NCBI GenBank assembly: GCA_021323655.1
Contig: JAJPKO010000028.1
Location: forward strand, 1-35,618
Source: Acidobacteriaceae bacterium
Lineage (GTDB): Bacteria > Acidobacteriota > Terriglobia > Terriglobales > Acidobacteriaceae
DNA length: 35,618 bases
Direction of reading: 5' to 3'
Positions 25,341 to 33,208 of this stretch are shown here, piece by piece. The position numbers and the translations under genes were made by a program. Position 1 is the stretch's first letter. Each line of letters starts with the position of its first letter. A model generated the notes under the pieces. It saw only the letters and a program-made list of their open reading frames with translations, searched no databases and had not been told where the DNA came from.

Positions 25341-26813
25341 ATGAAGGACCTGAAAGAGAGGGCGGTTCGGGGCGTGCTTGCAAGAGTGTGTGCACAAGCC
25401 GCAAACGTGCTCCTCCGCGTGGGATCGCTCGCAATTCTTGCGCGACTCTTGGAACCGGCAGACTTCGGTTTGGTCGGTATGGTGACCGCATTTACGGGCG
25501 TCCTAAACCTGTTTCGAGACTTCGGCCTTTCTGCGGCGAGCGTGCAGCGTGCGCGGGTGACCGAGGAACAGAAGGCAACGCTATTTTGGGTCAATGTCTT
25601 GGTCGGTGCAATACTCGCCGCTACAGCAGCAGGGCTTGCGCCCGTTGTCGCTGGGTTTTATCACGAGCCCCGCCTGTACTGGGTTACGATCCTGATGGCG
25701 AGCGCATTTCTGTTCAATGCGGCAGGCATTCAGCACTCTGCACTTCTGCAACGCCAGATGCGTTTTACCACTCTGTCGGCGATAGACACCGGCTCCTGGA
25801 TCGTGAGTACCGGCGTGGCGATCGGCGCGGCTAAAGCGGGCTTTGGATATTGGGCATTAGTGGCCATGACGGTTGCTCTGCCACTCACGGCCACCACAGC
25901 ATTCTGGTTGGCGACAGCCTGGGCTCCGGGTATGCCGCACAGGCGTGCGGGAATTCGCCCGTTGATGCGGTTTGGCGGCACCATTACGGTGAACGGGCTG
26001 ATCGTCTACGTCTCGTCGAATTTCGAGAAGGTACTTCTCGGTCGATTCTGGGGAGCAGAGGCGATTGGGATCTATGGCCGCGCCTACCAGTTGATCCGTA
26101 TCCCGACCGACACGCTCAATGGTGCGGTCGGCGAAGTAGCGTTCTCGGCATTATCGCGGCTTCAAGATGATCCTGCACGCCTTAGGAGCTACTTCCTCAA
26201 AGGCTACTCGTTGGTCCTGGCACTCACGCTGCCGGCCACGGTCGGGTGCTGTGTGTTCGCCGGTGATCTGATTGGGGTGCTTCTAGGGCCAAAGTGGAGG
26301 GAAGCCGCGCCGATTTTTCGCCTGTTAACGCCAACAATCTTAGTCTTCGCAATCGCCAATCCGCTGTCTTGGCTTCTGAGTGCGATTGGTATGGTCGGGC
26401 GAGGCGTCAAGATGTCGCTGGTCATCGCCCCGCTCATGATAGCGAGTTATCTTTTGGGCCTGCCCTATGGGCCCCAAGGAGTCGCCATTGCTTACTCCAC
26501 GGTAATGGTGCTCTGGCTCGTACCGGTGACTGCCTGGTCGGTACACGGCACCGTCATTTCTTTAAGGGAGATTATGACGACCGTGAGCCGTCCGCTAGCG
26601 TCCAGCGCAGTCGCTGGAACCGTGGCGTTTGGGGTATGTTCATGGTGCAGCCAGTCTCATTGGGTTAGGCTTATTTTGGGTGGTACCGTATTGATTGGTA
26701 CATACGCTGGGATGCTGTTGTTTATCATGGACCAGAGAGCTGTTTACTTGGACCTGTATCGAAGATTTGCGCGGAGTTCACGGGTCGAAGAAGGAGCTGT
26801 GGTTTCGGCTTAG
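25341..26813 (+). CDS. Wzx-type oligosaccharide flippase (MOP superfamily)
   Basis: A 490-residue polytopic membrane protein of the polysaccharide-transporter family, related to Wzx and WzxC. It starts with a basic N-terminus (KDLKERAVRGVLARV) and VLLRVGSLAILARLLEPADFGLVGMVTAF, the family signature ahead of helix 2. About 12-14 hydrophobic segments follow, including ALVAMTVALPLTATTAFWLATAW, GYSLVLALTLPATVGCCVFAGDLI, LLTPTILVFAIANPLSWLLSAIG and AYAGMLLFIMDQ-like ends. It would flip the undecaprenyl-linked repeat unit to the periplasm, feeding the polymerase-like protein at 14181. The frame is open from 25224, but the flippase homology begins at ATG 25341, which lies directly after an AAAGGA. 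It is the only flippase in the window. Confidence 0.88.
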   Translation: MKDLKERAVRGVLARVCAQAANVLLRVGSLAILARLLEPADFGLVGMVTAFTGVLNLFRDFGLSAASVQRARVTEEQKATLFWVNVLVGAILAATAAGLAPVVAGFYHEPRLYWVTILMASAFLFNAAGIQHSALLQRQMRFTTLSAIDTGSWIVSTGVAIGAAKAGFGYWALVAMTVALPLTATTAFWLATAWAPGMPHRRAGIRPLMRFGGTITVNGLIVYVSSNFEKVLLGRFWGAEAIGIYGRAYQLIRIPTDTLNGAVGEVAFSALSRLQDDPARLRSYFLKGYSLVLALTLPATVGCCVFAGDLIGVLLGPKWREAAPIFRLLTPTILVFAIANPLSWLLSAIGMVGRGVKMSLVIAPLMIASYLLGLPYGPQGVAIAYSTVMVLWLVPVTAWSVHGTVISLREIMTTVSRPLASSAVAGTVAFGVCSWCSQSHWVRLILGGTVLIGTYAGMLLFIMDQRAVYLDLYRRFARSSRVEEGAVVSA

Positions 26814-27481
26814 GGTCCACGCAAGAATATCCGCTCGCCCGTAGCCGCGGTAGCCACATTACCTACGGCCGCAAGGTCGCTTCGTTCTCGTCGCTGGAGT
26901 CGGTAGTTCCAGTAATGCTGGGCCATGTTGTGCTCCGGCCCTGCGTTCAGCTTGCCGCTGGTGGTGTTATAGTTGCGGGTATGATGCGCGGTTCAGTTGC
27001 AGCTAGAACATTATGAGGCCTCTCATCTTCGCGGCTCGTGTTCTGCAAAAGCTGCTGCTCCGCGACAAAGTCGCAACCCTGCCCGTTCTGAAACCTGCCT
27101 TTGGCACGGACGACGACCTCCCCGCCTTCCGAAAGGTCAAACGACTCGACTACCTGACCAGCTATTCTCATGGCGGCCGTTCGGCTTTTGGGGTGCGCTT
27201 ATTTTACGTTCCATTTCCTGTGCTTAGACTTGTATGCGGAGCCACTGTCTTTCTTGGTGCAGCCCTCTAGGGAAGCTCTTATATACCATGGGTCAGAAGG
27301 CGTTCTAGGTGGACGTCTTTCGAAGAATGATTGGGCGGTCATCAGTCGAAGAGAAAGCTTTCGTTTCGACCTAACGAACCATCACGGGCGTTCGTCGCTC
27401 AAGTGAATTGTGGTAGTGCCAGGACCACAGTCGGGTGGTGGAAACAACGCAGCAGCTTGGCAATGGCGGTAAGGTGGAGCA
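26814..27481. other. Gene-free stretch of about 670 bases
   Basis: No plus-strand frame shows family resemblance or a good start. On the minus strand a frame runs without a stop from about 27000 to a TAA at 26812-26814. It reads with a natural-looking composition (for example NTTSGKLNAGPEHNMAQHYW followed by LAAVGNVATAATGER), but it has no Met near its beginning and a stop just upstream. It may be the C-terminal end of a broken gene. Nothing recognisable as an RNA gene, IS end or terminator was found. The stretch divides the flippase block from the FemAB/branched-sugar block. Confidence 0.35.
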
Positions 27482-28522
27482 GTGGCTGTTTATCAGATTG
27501 ATCCTGTTCACGATGCGCGCTGGCGGGTGTTCCTGGAAGGTAATCCCCAGGCGACGATATTTCACACCCCAGCGTGGCTGGAGGCCTTACGGCGGACCTA
27601 TGGATACGAACCCGCGGCTCTGACCACGGCGGCTCCGGGTGAAGAGTTATGTGATGGCCTGGTGTTTTGCCGGGTGAAGAGCTGGCTCACCGGGTGCCGA
27701 ACAGTCTCCCTTCCTTTCTCCGATCACTGCGAACCGTTGGTGGAGACGAGGGAGGAACTTGCGCGTCTGCTCTCCGCCTTAAAGTGCGACTTGGGCGCGA
27801 GAACTGGGGAGTACCTTGAAATCCGGCCTCTTACGTTGCTGGAGGAAGGTTCCTTGGGACTGGACCAAGCCGGGAGCTTCTGCCTGCATCAACTGGATCT
27901 GCACGCGGATCTGGAGGAGATTTTCCGGCGTTTTCACAAGGACTGCGTGCAGAGAAAGATTCGGCGCGCCGAGCGGGAGTTGCTGAGTTACCAGGAAGGG
28001 CGATCGGAATGGCAACTGGCACGGTTCTACAATCTGCTGGTACAGTCCCGGCGGAGGCAGAAACTGGCACCGCAGCCGCTCTCCTGGTTCCGCAACTTGA
28101 TCACCTGTATGGGTGAGCGGCTGAAGATCCGCCTGGCGTTGAAAGACGGCCGTGCGGTGGCCAGTATCCTCACGTTGCGGTACAAGGACACGTTGGTTTA
28201 CAAGTACGGCTGCTCGGACAGGAAGTTCAACAGGCTCGGGGGGATGCAACTGCTGTTCTGGAAAGCCATCCAGGAGGCAAAGCAGGAAGGGATTTGCACC
28301 TTTGATTTCGGGCGATCGGACTGGGATCAGCCCGGTCTGATTACGTTCAAGGACCGCTGGGGAGCGGTCCAGACCCCCATCGCCTATTGGCGCTACGGGA
28401 TCTACCCTCTGCCGCGCACCACGCCAGGCTGGCACAACCGGCTGGCCAGGCGCATTTTCGGTCACATGCCCGACGCCTTTCTACCCTTGGCCGGCAGCCT
28501 GATGTACAGGCATCTTGGGTAG
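27482..28522 (+). CDS. FemAB-like GNAT-fold transferase
   Basis: A 346-residue protein of the FemAB-related GNAT family. Conserved elements are IFHTPAWLEALRRTYGYEPAAL at the start, FHKDCVQRKIRRAERELLSY in the middle, WFRNLITCMGERLKIRLALKDGRAVAS, the KYGCSDRKFNRLGGMQLLFWKAI helix, and the terminal FDFGRSDWDQPGLITFKDRWGA. The last matches the family signature 'FDFGR...GL..FK..WG'. Related proteins in exopolysaccharide loci are proposed to add acyl or aminoacyl groups. It shares fold and signature layout with the gene at 9664, but the two are clearly diverged. The start is GTG 27482 with GGAG/AAGG a few bases upstream (27471-27478). It is isolated, with 667 bases upstream and 169 downstream. Confidence 0.8.
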   Translation: MAVYQIDPVHDARWRVFLEGNPQATIFHTPAWLEALRRTYGYEPAALTTAAPGEELCDGLVFCRVKSWLTGCRTVSLPFSDHCEPLVETREELARLLSALKCDLGARTGEYLEIRPLTLLEEGSLGLDQAGSFCLHQLDLHADLEEIFRRFHKDCVQRKIRRAERELLSYQEGRSEWQLARFYNLLVQSRRRQKLAPQPLSWFRNLITCMGERLKIRLALKDGRAVASILTLRYKDTLVYKYGCSDRKFNRLGGMQLLFWKAIQEAKQEGICTFDFGRSDWDQPGLITFKDRWGAVQTPIAYWRYGIYPLPRTTPGWHNRLARRIFGHMPDAFLPLAGSLMYRHLG

Positions 28523-28691
28523 AGGCGCGCCGGTCGGCCGGTGGTATTTTGAGATAACGCTTCGGATCCATGCCCGAAGTTTCGGACCACCACTTCCCAG
28601 GAACTCCTAAACGCTTTTAACATCAACCATTAGCCGCTCGGAAGAGTGGACTCTGATGTGCCTGGAAGAGGAACTCGGGAAGTCGGCCTAC

Positions 28692-29738
28692 ATGCGAATA
28701 CTGTTAACCGGACACAAAGGCTATATCGGCGCCGTTGCAGGGCCTGTTTTGGCGGCCGCCGGCCATGAAACCATCGGCCTGGATACAGACTTGTTTGCCG
28801 GCTGCGGGTTCGGAGAAGCCGCGCCGGAAATCCCAGAGATCCGCAAGGACATCCGCGACTTAACCCAAGCGGATTTGGATGGCTTCGACGCGGTGGTGCA
28901 CCTGGCCGCGTTATCGAACGACCCGCTGGGCAGCCTGGACACCGCGCTGACCTATGACATCAACTACCTGGCTTCGGTGAAGCTGGCGGAACTAGCCAAA
29001 GCCGCGGGCGTGCGTCGCTTCGTGTTCTCGTCGTCGTGCAGCACGTATGGCGCGGCCGGGGACGCTATCCTCGATGAGACCGCGGCACTGAGCCCGGTCA
29101 CCGCGTACGCCGAATCCAAGGTGCTGGTCGAGCGCGATGTGGCGCGGCTGGCGGACGAGCATTTCAGCCCGACCTTTCTGCGAAATGCGACGGCTTACGG
29201 CGCCTCTCCACGCCTGCGGCTGGATGTGGTGTTGAATGACCTGGTGGCATGGGCCCATACCACCGGCAGAGTGTACATCAAGAGCGACGGCACACCCTGG
29301 CGGCCCATCGTGCACATTCGGGACATTGCGGCCGCGGTGCTCGCCGTGCTGGAAGCGCCCCGGGAGGCTGTCCACAACCAGATCTTCAATGTGGGGCAGA
29401 CGGAGGAAAACTACCGGATCCGGGAATTGGCTGCCATCGTCGCCGAAACCGTGCCCGACTGCCGCATCGAGTATGCTGCCGACGGAGGGCCGGACAAGCG
29501 CTGCTACCGCGTGAACTTCGACAAGATCCGGCAGGCCCTGCCGCACTTTCGCCCGCAGTGGGACGCGCGTAAGGGCGCGCGGGAACTCTACGAGGCCTAC
29601 CGGGCCGCCGGGCTGTCCTTTCAGGACCTGGAGGGCGGTCGCTACACCCGGATGCGGCACATCCAGCACCTTCTGAAAAGCGCGCAGTTGACCGCCTCCC
29701 TGCGCTGGATCCAGCAGCAACAAGCGGTGGTTGCTTAG
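28692..29738 (+). CDS. NAD-dependent epimerase/dehydratase (extended SDR)
   Basis: A 348-residue extended SDR. The Rossmann loop is [24 protein letters not shown] follows, and the catalytic signals are FSSSCSTYG and YAESK (YxxxK). [20 protein letters not shown] and [16 protein letters not shown] are the family C-terminal markers. Same subfamily as 4285-5280. The frame is open from 28656, but the homology begins [10 protein letters not shown] at ATG 28692. The gene is 19 bases from the C-methyltransferase and heads the nucleotide-sugar module. Homologues beside such methyltransferases are thought to reduce or epimerise a 4-keto sugar. A 4,6-dehydratase role cannot be excluded but is not suggested by motif: the TDE triad of RmlB/RfbG is absent. 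Confidence 0.85.
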   Translation: MRILLTGHKGYIGAVAGPVLAAAGHETIGLDTDLFAGCGFGEAAPEIPEIRKDIRDLTQADLDGFDAVVHLAALSNDPLGSLDTALTYDINYLASVKLAELAKAAGVRRFVFSSSCSTYGAAGDAILDETAALSPVTAYAESKVLVERDVARLADEHFSPTFLRNATAYGASPRLRLDVVLNDLVAWAHTTGRVYIKSDGTPWRPIVHIRDIAAAVLAVLEAPREAVHNQIFNVGQTEENYRIRELAAIVAETVPDCRIEYAADGGPDKRCYRVNFDKIRQALPHFRPQWDARKGARELYEAYRAAGLSFQDLEGGRYTRMRHIQHLLKSAQLTASLRWIQQQQAVVA

Positions 29739-29748
29739 GGGATCACAG

Positions 29749-29754
29749 AAGGAG
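29749..29754 (+). promoter_or_regulatory. Shine-Dalgarno AAGGAG deciding the C-methyltransferase start
   Basis: AAGGAG lies three bases ahead of ATG 29758. This is a strong match, so 29758 is preferred over the upstream in-frame ATG 29731, which overlaps the epimerase and has no such site. Confidence 0.7.
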
Positions 29755-29757
29755 CAA

Positions 29758-31044
29758 ATGTCCACGACACTTCCATTGAATGTTTCGAAACTAGAGACCG
29801 CGCCGGGGAGGTCCGCTGCCAAGCCATGCCGGTTTTGCGGCGCCCCCCTGGAGCGCACCTTTGTCGACTTGGGCATGTCGCCGCTGTGCGAGACCTATCC
29901 CGCGCGGAACGACCTCAACCGGGGAGAGGTCTATTACCCACTTCACGTTTACGTCTGCGAGCAGTGTTTCCTCGTGCAGCTAGAGGAATATGAGAGCGCT
30001 GAGAATATTTTCAGCGACTACGCCTACTTCTCCTCCTATTCCGAGTCCTGGCTAAAACACGCAGAGAACTATTGCGAAAAGATGATCGTGGCGCTTGGCC
30101 TCGACAAGCACAGTCAAGTTGTAGAGGTGGCCAGCAACGACGGTTACCTATTGCAGTATTTCGTCCGCAGGGGCATCCCTGCGCTGGGAGTTGAACCAGC
30201 AGCCAACGTGGCAAAGGTGGCCTCGGACAAGGGGATCCCAACCCTGGTGCAATTTTTCGGCGCCCAACTGGCGTCGGAACTGGCCGCACAAGAGCTTTGC
30301 GCCGATCTGGTGCTGGGGAATAACGTTCTCGCGCAGGTACCTAACTTGAACGATTTCGTGGAAGGTCTCCGGGTTCTTCTGAAACCGGCCGGTGTTCTGA
30401 CGTTGGAGTTCCCGCACCTGCTGCGGCTCATCGAGCACAACGAGTTCGACACCATCTACCACGAGCACTTCTCGTATTTCTCGCTGCTCACCACCCAACG
30501 GATTCTGGCGGCTCACGGGCTCACGCTTTTCGACGTGGAGCAACTGACGACGCATGGTGGCTCACTGCGTGTCTATGCTTGCCGGGCCGAGGACCACACC
30601 CGCGCCGTCCAGCCGAGCGTTGGGGAGTTAATCGAGCAAGAACAACGCGCCGGCTTGGCTTCGGTGGCAGGCTACGAAAGCTTTGCGCAGCAGGTGAAAC
30701 AAACCAAGCTGGCATTGGTGGATTTTCTGATCACCGCCGCGCGGGAGGGCAAGTCCGTGGTGGGATACGGGGCGCCCGGCAAGAGCGCGACCCTGCTGCA
30801 CTATTGCGGCATTGGGAAAGATCTGATCGAGTACACGGTAGATCGCAGTCCGTACAAACAAGGACGATTTCTGCCCGGAACCCACATTCCAATTCAGCAT
30901 CCCGATTGGATTCGGGAGACCAGGCCGAACTACGTGGTAATTTTGCCGTGGAATCTCAGGGACGAAATCATGAGGCAATTGCAGTTCGTTCGTGAGTGGG
31001 GGGGCCGCTTTGTGGTGCCTATACCGCGAGTTGCAGTTTATTGA
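29758..31044 (+). CDS. Nucleotide-sugar C-methyltransferase (TylC3/NovU/TcaB9-like)
   Basis: A 428-residue three-domain enzyme. The N-terminal zinc domain has C24-x2-C27 and C67-x2-C70 (CRFCGA, CEQC). The central SAM domain has VVEVASNDGYLL (122-132), with GVEPAANVAKVA after it. The active site YHEHFSYFS at 234-242 holds the Tyr/Glu/His set used by sugar C3-methyltransferases. The C-terminal C-methyltransferase domain follows (VGYGAPGKSATLLHY and DRSPYKQGRFLPGTHIPI). Its length fits the family (about 410). It transfers a methyl group to a ring carbon of a 4-keto or 3-keto nucleotide sugar, producing a branched-chain deoxysugar. The epimerase, 3,5-epimerase and SDR beside it supply the surrounding steps. 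Ring position and nucleotide are not determinable from sequence. Confidence 0.87.
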   Translation: MSTTLPLNVSKLETAPGRSAAKPCRFCGAPLERTFVDLGMSPLCETYPARNDLNRGEVYYPLHVYVCEQCFLVQLEEYESAENIFSDYAYFSSYSESWLKHAENYCEKMIVALGLDKHSQVVEVASNDGYLLQYFVRRGIPALGVEPAANVAKVASDKGIPTLVQFFGAQLASELAAQELCADLVLGNNVLAQVPNLNDFVEGLRVLLKPAGVLTLEFPHLLRLIEHNEFDTIYHEHFSYFSLLTTQRILAAHGLTLFDVEQLTTHGGSLRVYACRAEDHTRAVQPSVGELIEQEQRAGLASVAGYESFAQQVKQTKLALVDFLITAAREGKSVVGYGAPGKSATLLHYCGIGKDLIEYTVDRSPYKQGRFLPGTHIPIQHPDWIRETRPNYVVILPWNLRDEIMRQLQFVREWGGRFVVPIPRVAVY

Positions 31045-31052
31045 AGTCGCGC

Positions 31053-31060
31053 AGGGGGTG
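31053..31060 (+). promoter_or_regulatory. Shine-Dalgarno of the nucleotidyltransferase gene
   Basis: AGGGGGTG is five bases ahead of ATG 31066 and follows the C-methyltransferase stop closely. It supports this start and co-transcription of the two genes. Confidence 0.55.
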
Positions 31061-31065
31061 AAATC

Positions 31066-31890
31066 ATGAAAGTCGTTCTGTTTTGCGGCGGAGCTGGTAT
31101 GCGGCTCAGAGGTTACGCGGACGACGTCCCGAAACCTATGGTTCAGATTGGGACGCGTCCGATTCTCTGGCATTTGATGAAATACTACGCCCACTATGGG
31201 CATAAGGATTTTATCCTGTGTCTGGGATACAAAGGTAACTGCATCAAAGACTACTTCCTGCACTACGATGAAGCCGCCTCCAATGACTTTGTGTGGTCGC
31301 AGGGCGGCAAAAACATCCATTTCCTGAATCGCGATATCGATGATTGGACGATTACGTTCGTGGAGACCGGCGTGAATGCCACGATCGGTGAGCGTCTCAG
31401 GGCCGTCGAGTCCTACTTGTGCGGCGAAGAGATGTTCCTTGCCAATTACAGCGACGGTTTGAGTGATGTGCCGCTGCCGCAGGTATTAGAGCGTTTCCGG
31501 CGTAGCAAAGCGATTGCGTCGCTGCTGCTGGTCCAGCCCACGGCGACGTTTGACATCGTGCGTTGTGGGCCCGGAGGAGCGGTGACCAATATTTGCGGAT
31601 TGGGCGAATCCGAAATTTGGATCAACGGCGGCTTCTTCGTGTTTCGCAGAGAGATCTTTGAGCATATGTATCCCGGCGAGGAACTGGTGCGCGAGCCATT
31701 CCGGCGCCTGATTGAAAAGAAAGCTCTACTGGCGAACAAGTATTCCGGTTTCTGGCAGTGCATGGACACGTTCAAGGACAAGCAGCGGTTGGAGGAGTTG
31801 AACCAGGGGTCAGCGCCCTGGAAGGTATGGCACCGGACCGCGACAGTGAGCGCAGCGGATTCCGTCGTGGTACCGGCGACCGCAGGGTGA
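31066..31890 (+). CDS. rfbF: Glucose-1-phosphate cytidylyltransferase-like nucleotidyltransferase
   Basis: A 274-residue sugar-phosphate nucleotidyltransferase that would join NTP and hexose-1-phosphate to make an NDP-sugar and pyrophosphate. The N-terminal phosphate-binding loop is FCGGAGMRLRGYADDVPKPM, a variant of GGxGTRL with Met for Thr, and KPMVQIGTRPILWHLMKYY is the RfbF-type continuation. LGYKGNCIKDYF, FLANYSDGLSD, the INGGFFVFRREIF turn and the terminal FWQCMDTFKDKQRLEEL are characteristic of the glucose-1-phosphate cytidylyltransferase family. CTP and glucose-1-phosphate are the family's usual substrates, but this subfamily is widespread in environmental bacteria and few members are characterised. 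Its stop overlaps the next gene by 4 bases. The gene name is by family resemblance. Confidence 0.8.
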   Translation: MKVVLFCGGAGMRLRGYADDVPKPMVQIGTRPILWHLMKYYAHYGHKDFILCLGYKGNCIKDYFLHYDEAASNDFVWSQGGKNIHFLNRDIDDWTITFVETGVNATIGERLRAVESYLCGEEMFLANYSDGLSDVPLPQVLERFRRSKAIASLLLVQPTATFDIVRCGPGGAVTNICGLGESEIWINGGFFVFRREIFEHMYPGEELVREPFRRLIEKKALLANKYSGFWQCMDTFKDKQRLEELNQGSAPWKVWHRTATVSAADSVVVPATAG

Positions 31891-32642
31891 AGGTGCTGTT
31901 CCAAGTGACGACCCGGCAGCCATTGGCAGACAACATTGCGCTTGTGACTGGGGCGAGCAGCGGCATCGGCCGGGCGATCGCTTTGTGTCTTGCGGACCTC
32001 GGTGCCGAAGTGTGCCTAGTGGCGCGCCGGCAAAGCGCGCTCGAGGAGCTAGCCGACGAGGTACGTGCCAAAGGAGGACGCGCGGAGGTGTGTTGCACGG
32101 ACTGGACCCGTGAGGAGGAGCTCGAGACGCTTGCCGCGGGGATACGGCGGCGCTTCGGACGTGTGGACGTGCTCGTGCTCTGTGGGGGAGTGATGTTTCA
32201 TGGCGGGCTGGAGCAGGCGCCGCTCGAACAGTTGGAAATGCAGTATCGCGTGAATTTTTGGGGCCCTTACGCGGTGGCCCGGCTGCTGCTTCCGCTGCTT
32301 CGCCGACAGCCGGGGCAAATTGTGTTCGTCAATTCTTCTGCCGGCCTGCGCGGCGGCGCCGGCATGGGACAGTATTCCGCCATGCAACACGCCTTGCGGG
32401 CGGTGGCCGACAGTTTGCGTGAGGAAGTGAATGCGGAAGGTATACGCGTGCTCAGCGTCTATCCGGGCCGCACCGCGACACCGCGCATGGCAGCGCTTTT
32501 TGAAAAGGAGGGCCGTCCCTATCGCCCGGAGTTGCTTATGCAGCCGGAAGATGTAGCAGCCATGGTGGCACACGCGCTGATTCTGCCCCGTACGGCCGAG
32601 GTGACCGATATTCGCATGAGGTCCCTGCAGAAATCGTATTAA
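31887..32642 (+). CDS. Divergent SDR lacking the catalytic lysine
   Basis: A classical-SDR fold protein of about 251 residues. The dinucleotide loop NIALVTGASSGIGRAIAL is intact, the DV/DW after beta-3 is present (CCTDWTREEE), and the active-site segment reads NSSAGLRGGAGMGQYSAMQ. Ser and Tyr are in place, but the YxxxK lysine is Gln, and the NNAG motif is replaced by LCGGV. The C-terminus (VYPGRTATPRM, MQPEDVAAMVAHAL) is normal. The product may reduce a keto sugar inefficiently, use another residue, or have a binding role. The frame is open from 31758, but only the part after the RfbF stop is SDR-like, so GTG 31887, which forms a 4-base overlap (GTGA) with that stop, is chosen. Confidence 0.78.
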   Translation: MKVLFQVTTRQPLADNIALVTGASSGIGRAIALCLADLGAEVCLVARRQSALEELADEVRAKGGRAEVCCTDWTREEELETLAAGIRRRFGRVDVLVLCGGVMFHGGLEQAPLEQLEMQYRVNFWGPYAVARLLLPLLRRQPGQIVFVNSSAGLRGGAGMGQYSAMQHALRAVADSLREEVNAEGIRVLSVYPGRTATPRMAALFEKEGRPYRPELLMQPEDVAAMVAHALILPRTAEVTDIRMRSLQKSY

Positions 32643-32668
32643 AGACCGTCTTGGGCCGGCGTTTTCGT

Positions 32669-33208
32669 ATGGTATTTCAACCGACCAAGCTTCCCGGAGT
32701 GATCGAGATTCAGATTGAGCCCAAGTGCGACGAACGCGGCTTCTTCGCACGGTCTTGGTGCCGGAAGGAATTCGAAGACCACGGGCTGAATCCTGCGCTC
32801 GTCCAATGTAGCGTTTCCTTCAATACCCGCAAAGGGACCCTGCGCGGCATGCACTACCAAGCGCCGCCTTATCAGGAAGCTAAGGTCGTGCGCTGCACAA
32901 GGGGCAGCGTGTACGACGTAGTGTTGGACCTGCGTCCGAAGTCGCCGGCATTTAAAGAATGGGTCGCGGTGACGTTGACTGCGGAAAGGCGGAACATGGT
33001 ATACATTCCGGAGGGGTGCGCGCACGGCTTTCTAACCCAGGAAGACGAAACCGAAGTCTTTTACCAGATGTCTGAGTTCTACAATGCCGAAGCCGCGATG
33101 GGCGCGCGGTGGAATGATGCGGCATTCCGGATCGTTTGGCCCGGAGCGGTTGCTGTGATCTCTGAGCGCGACCGGACATATCCGGATTTCGAAGATGCCG
33201 TCGCTTAA
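32669..33208 (+). CDS. rmlC: dTDP-4-dehydrorhamnose 3,5-epimerase family protein
   Basis: A cupin-fold epimerase of about 179 residues, related to RmlC (RfbC). It acts on C3/C5 of NDP-4-keto-6-deoxyhexoses. VFQPTKLPGVIEIQIEPKCDERGFFARSW is the family start, with FARSWCRKEF following. The catalytic His is in TLRGMHYQAPP (H62), and the Lys/Arg and Asp set in KVVRCTRGSVYDVVLDLRP. IPEGCAHGFLTQEDETEVFYQMSEFY gives the active-site His, Asp and Tyr region. The frame is open from TTG 32651, but ATG 32669 matches the family N-terminus. In this module it probably serves a branched sugar pathway rather than plain rhamnose, because RmlA/RmlB/RmlD are not seen. The last 14 bases overlap the next gene. Confidence 0.88.
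   Translation: MVFQPTKLPGVIEIQIEPKCDERGFFARSWCRKEFEDHGLNPALVQCSVSFNTRKGTLRGMHYQAPPYQEAKVVRCTRGSVYDVVLDLRPKSPAFKEWVAVTLTAERRNMVYIPEGCAHGFLTQEDETEVFYQMSEFYNAEAAMGARWNDAAFRIVWPGAVAVISERDRTYPDFEDAVA

Noticed and set aside
28523-28691. GC-rich segment after the second FemAB-like gene as a terminator
   Set aside because: CCGG repeats give only four-base stems, and the following TATTTTG is too short a T-run.
28992-29876. 294-codon minus-strand frame over the epimerase at 28692
   Set aside because: Shadow of a GC-rich coding region; the plus-strand product is a well-matched extended SDR.
32651-32668. TTG start for the RmlC-like gene
   Set aside because: ATG 32669 opens directly into the family N-terminus, and the six upstream codons add nothing conserved.
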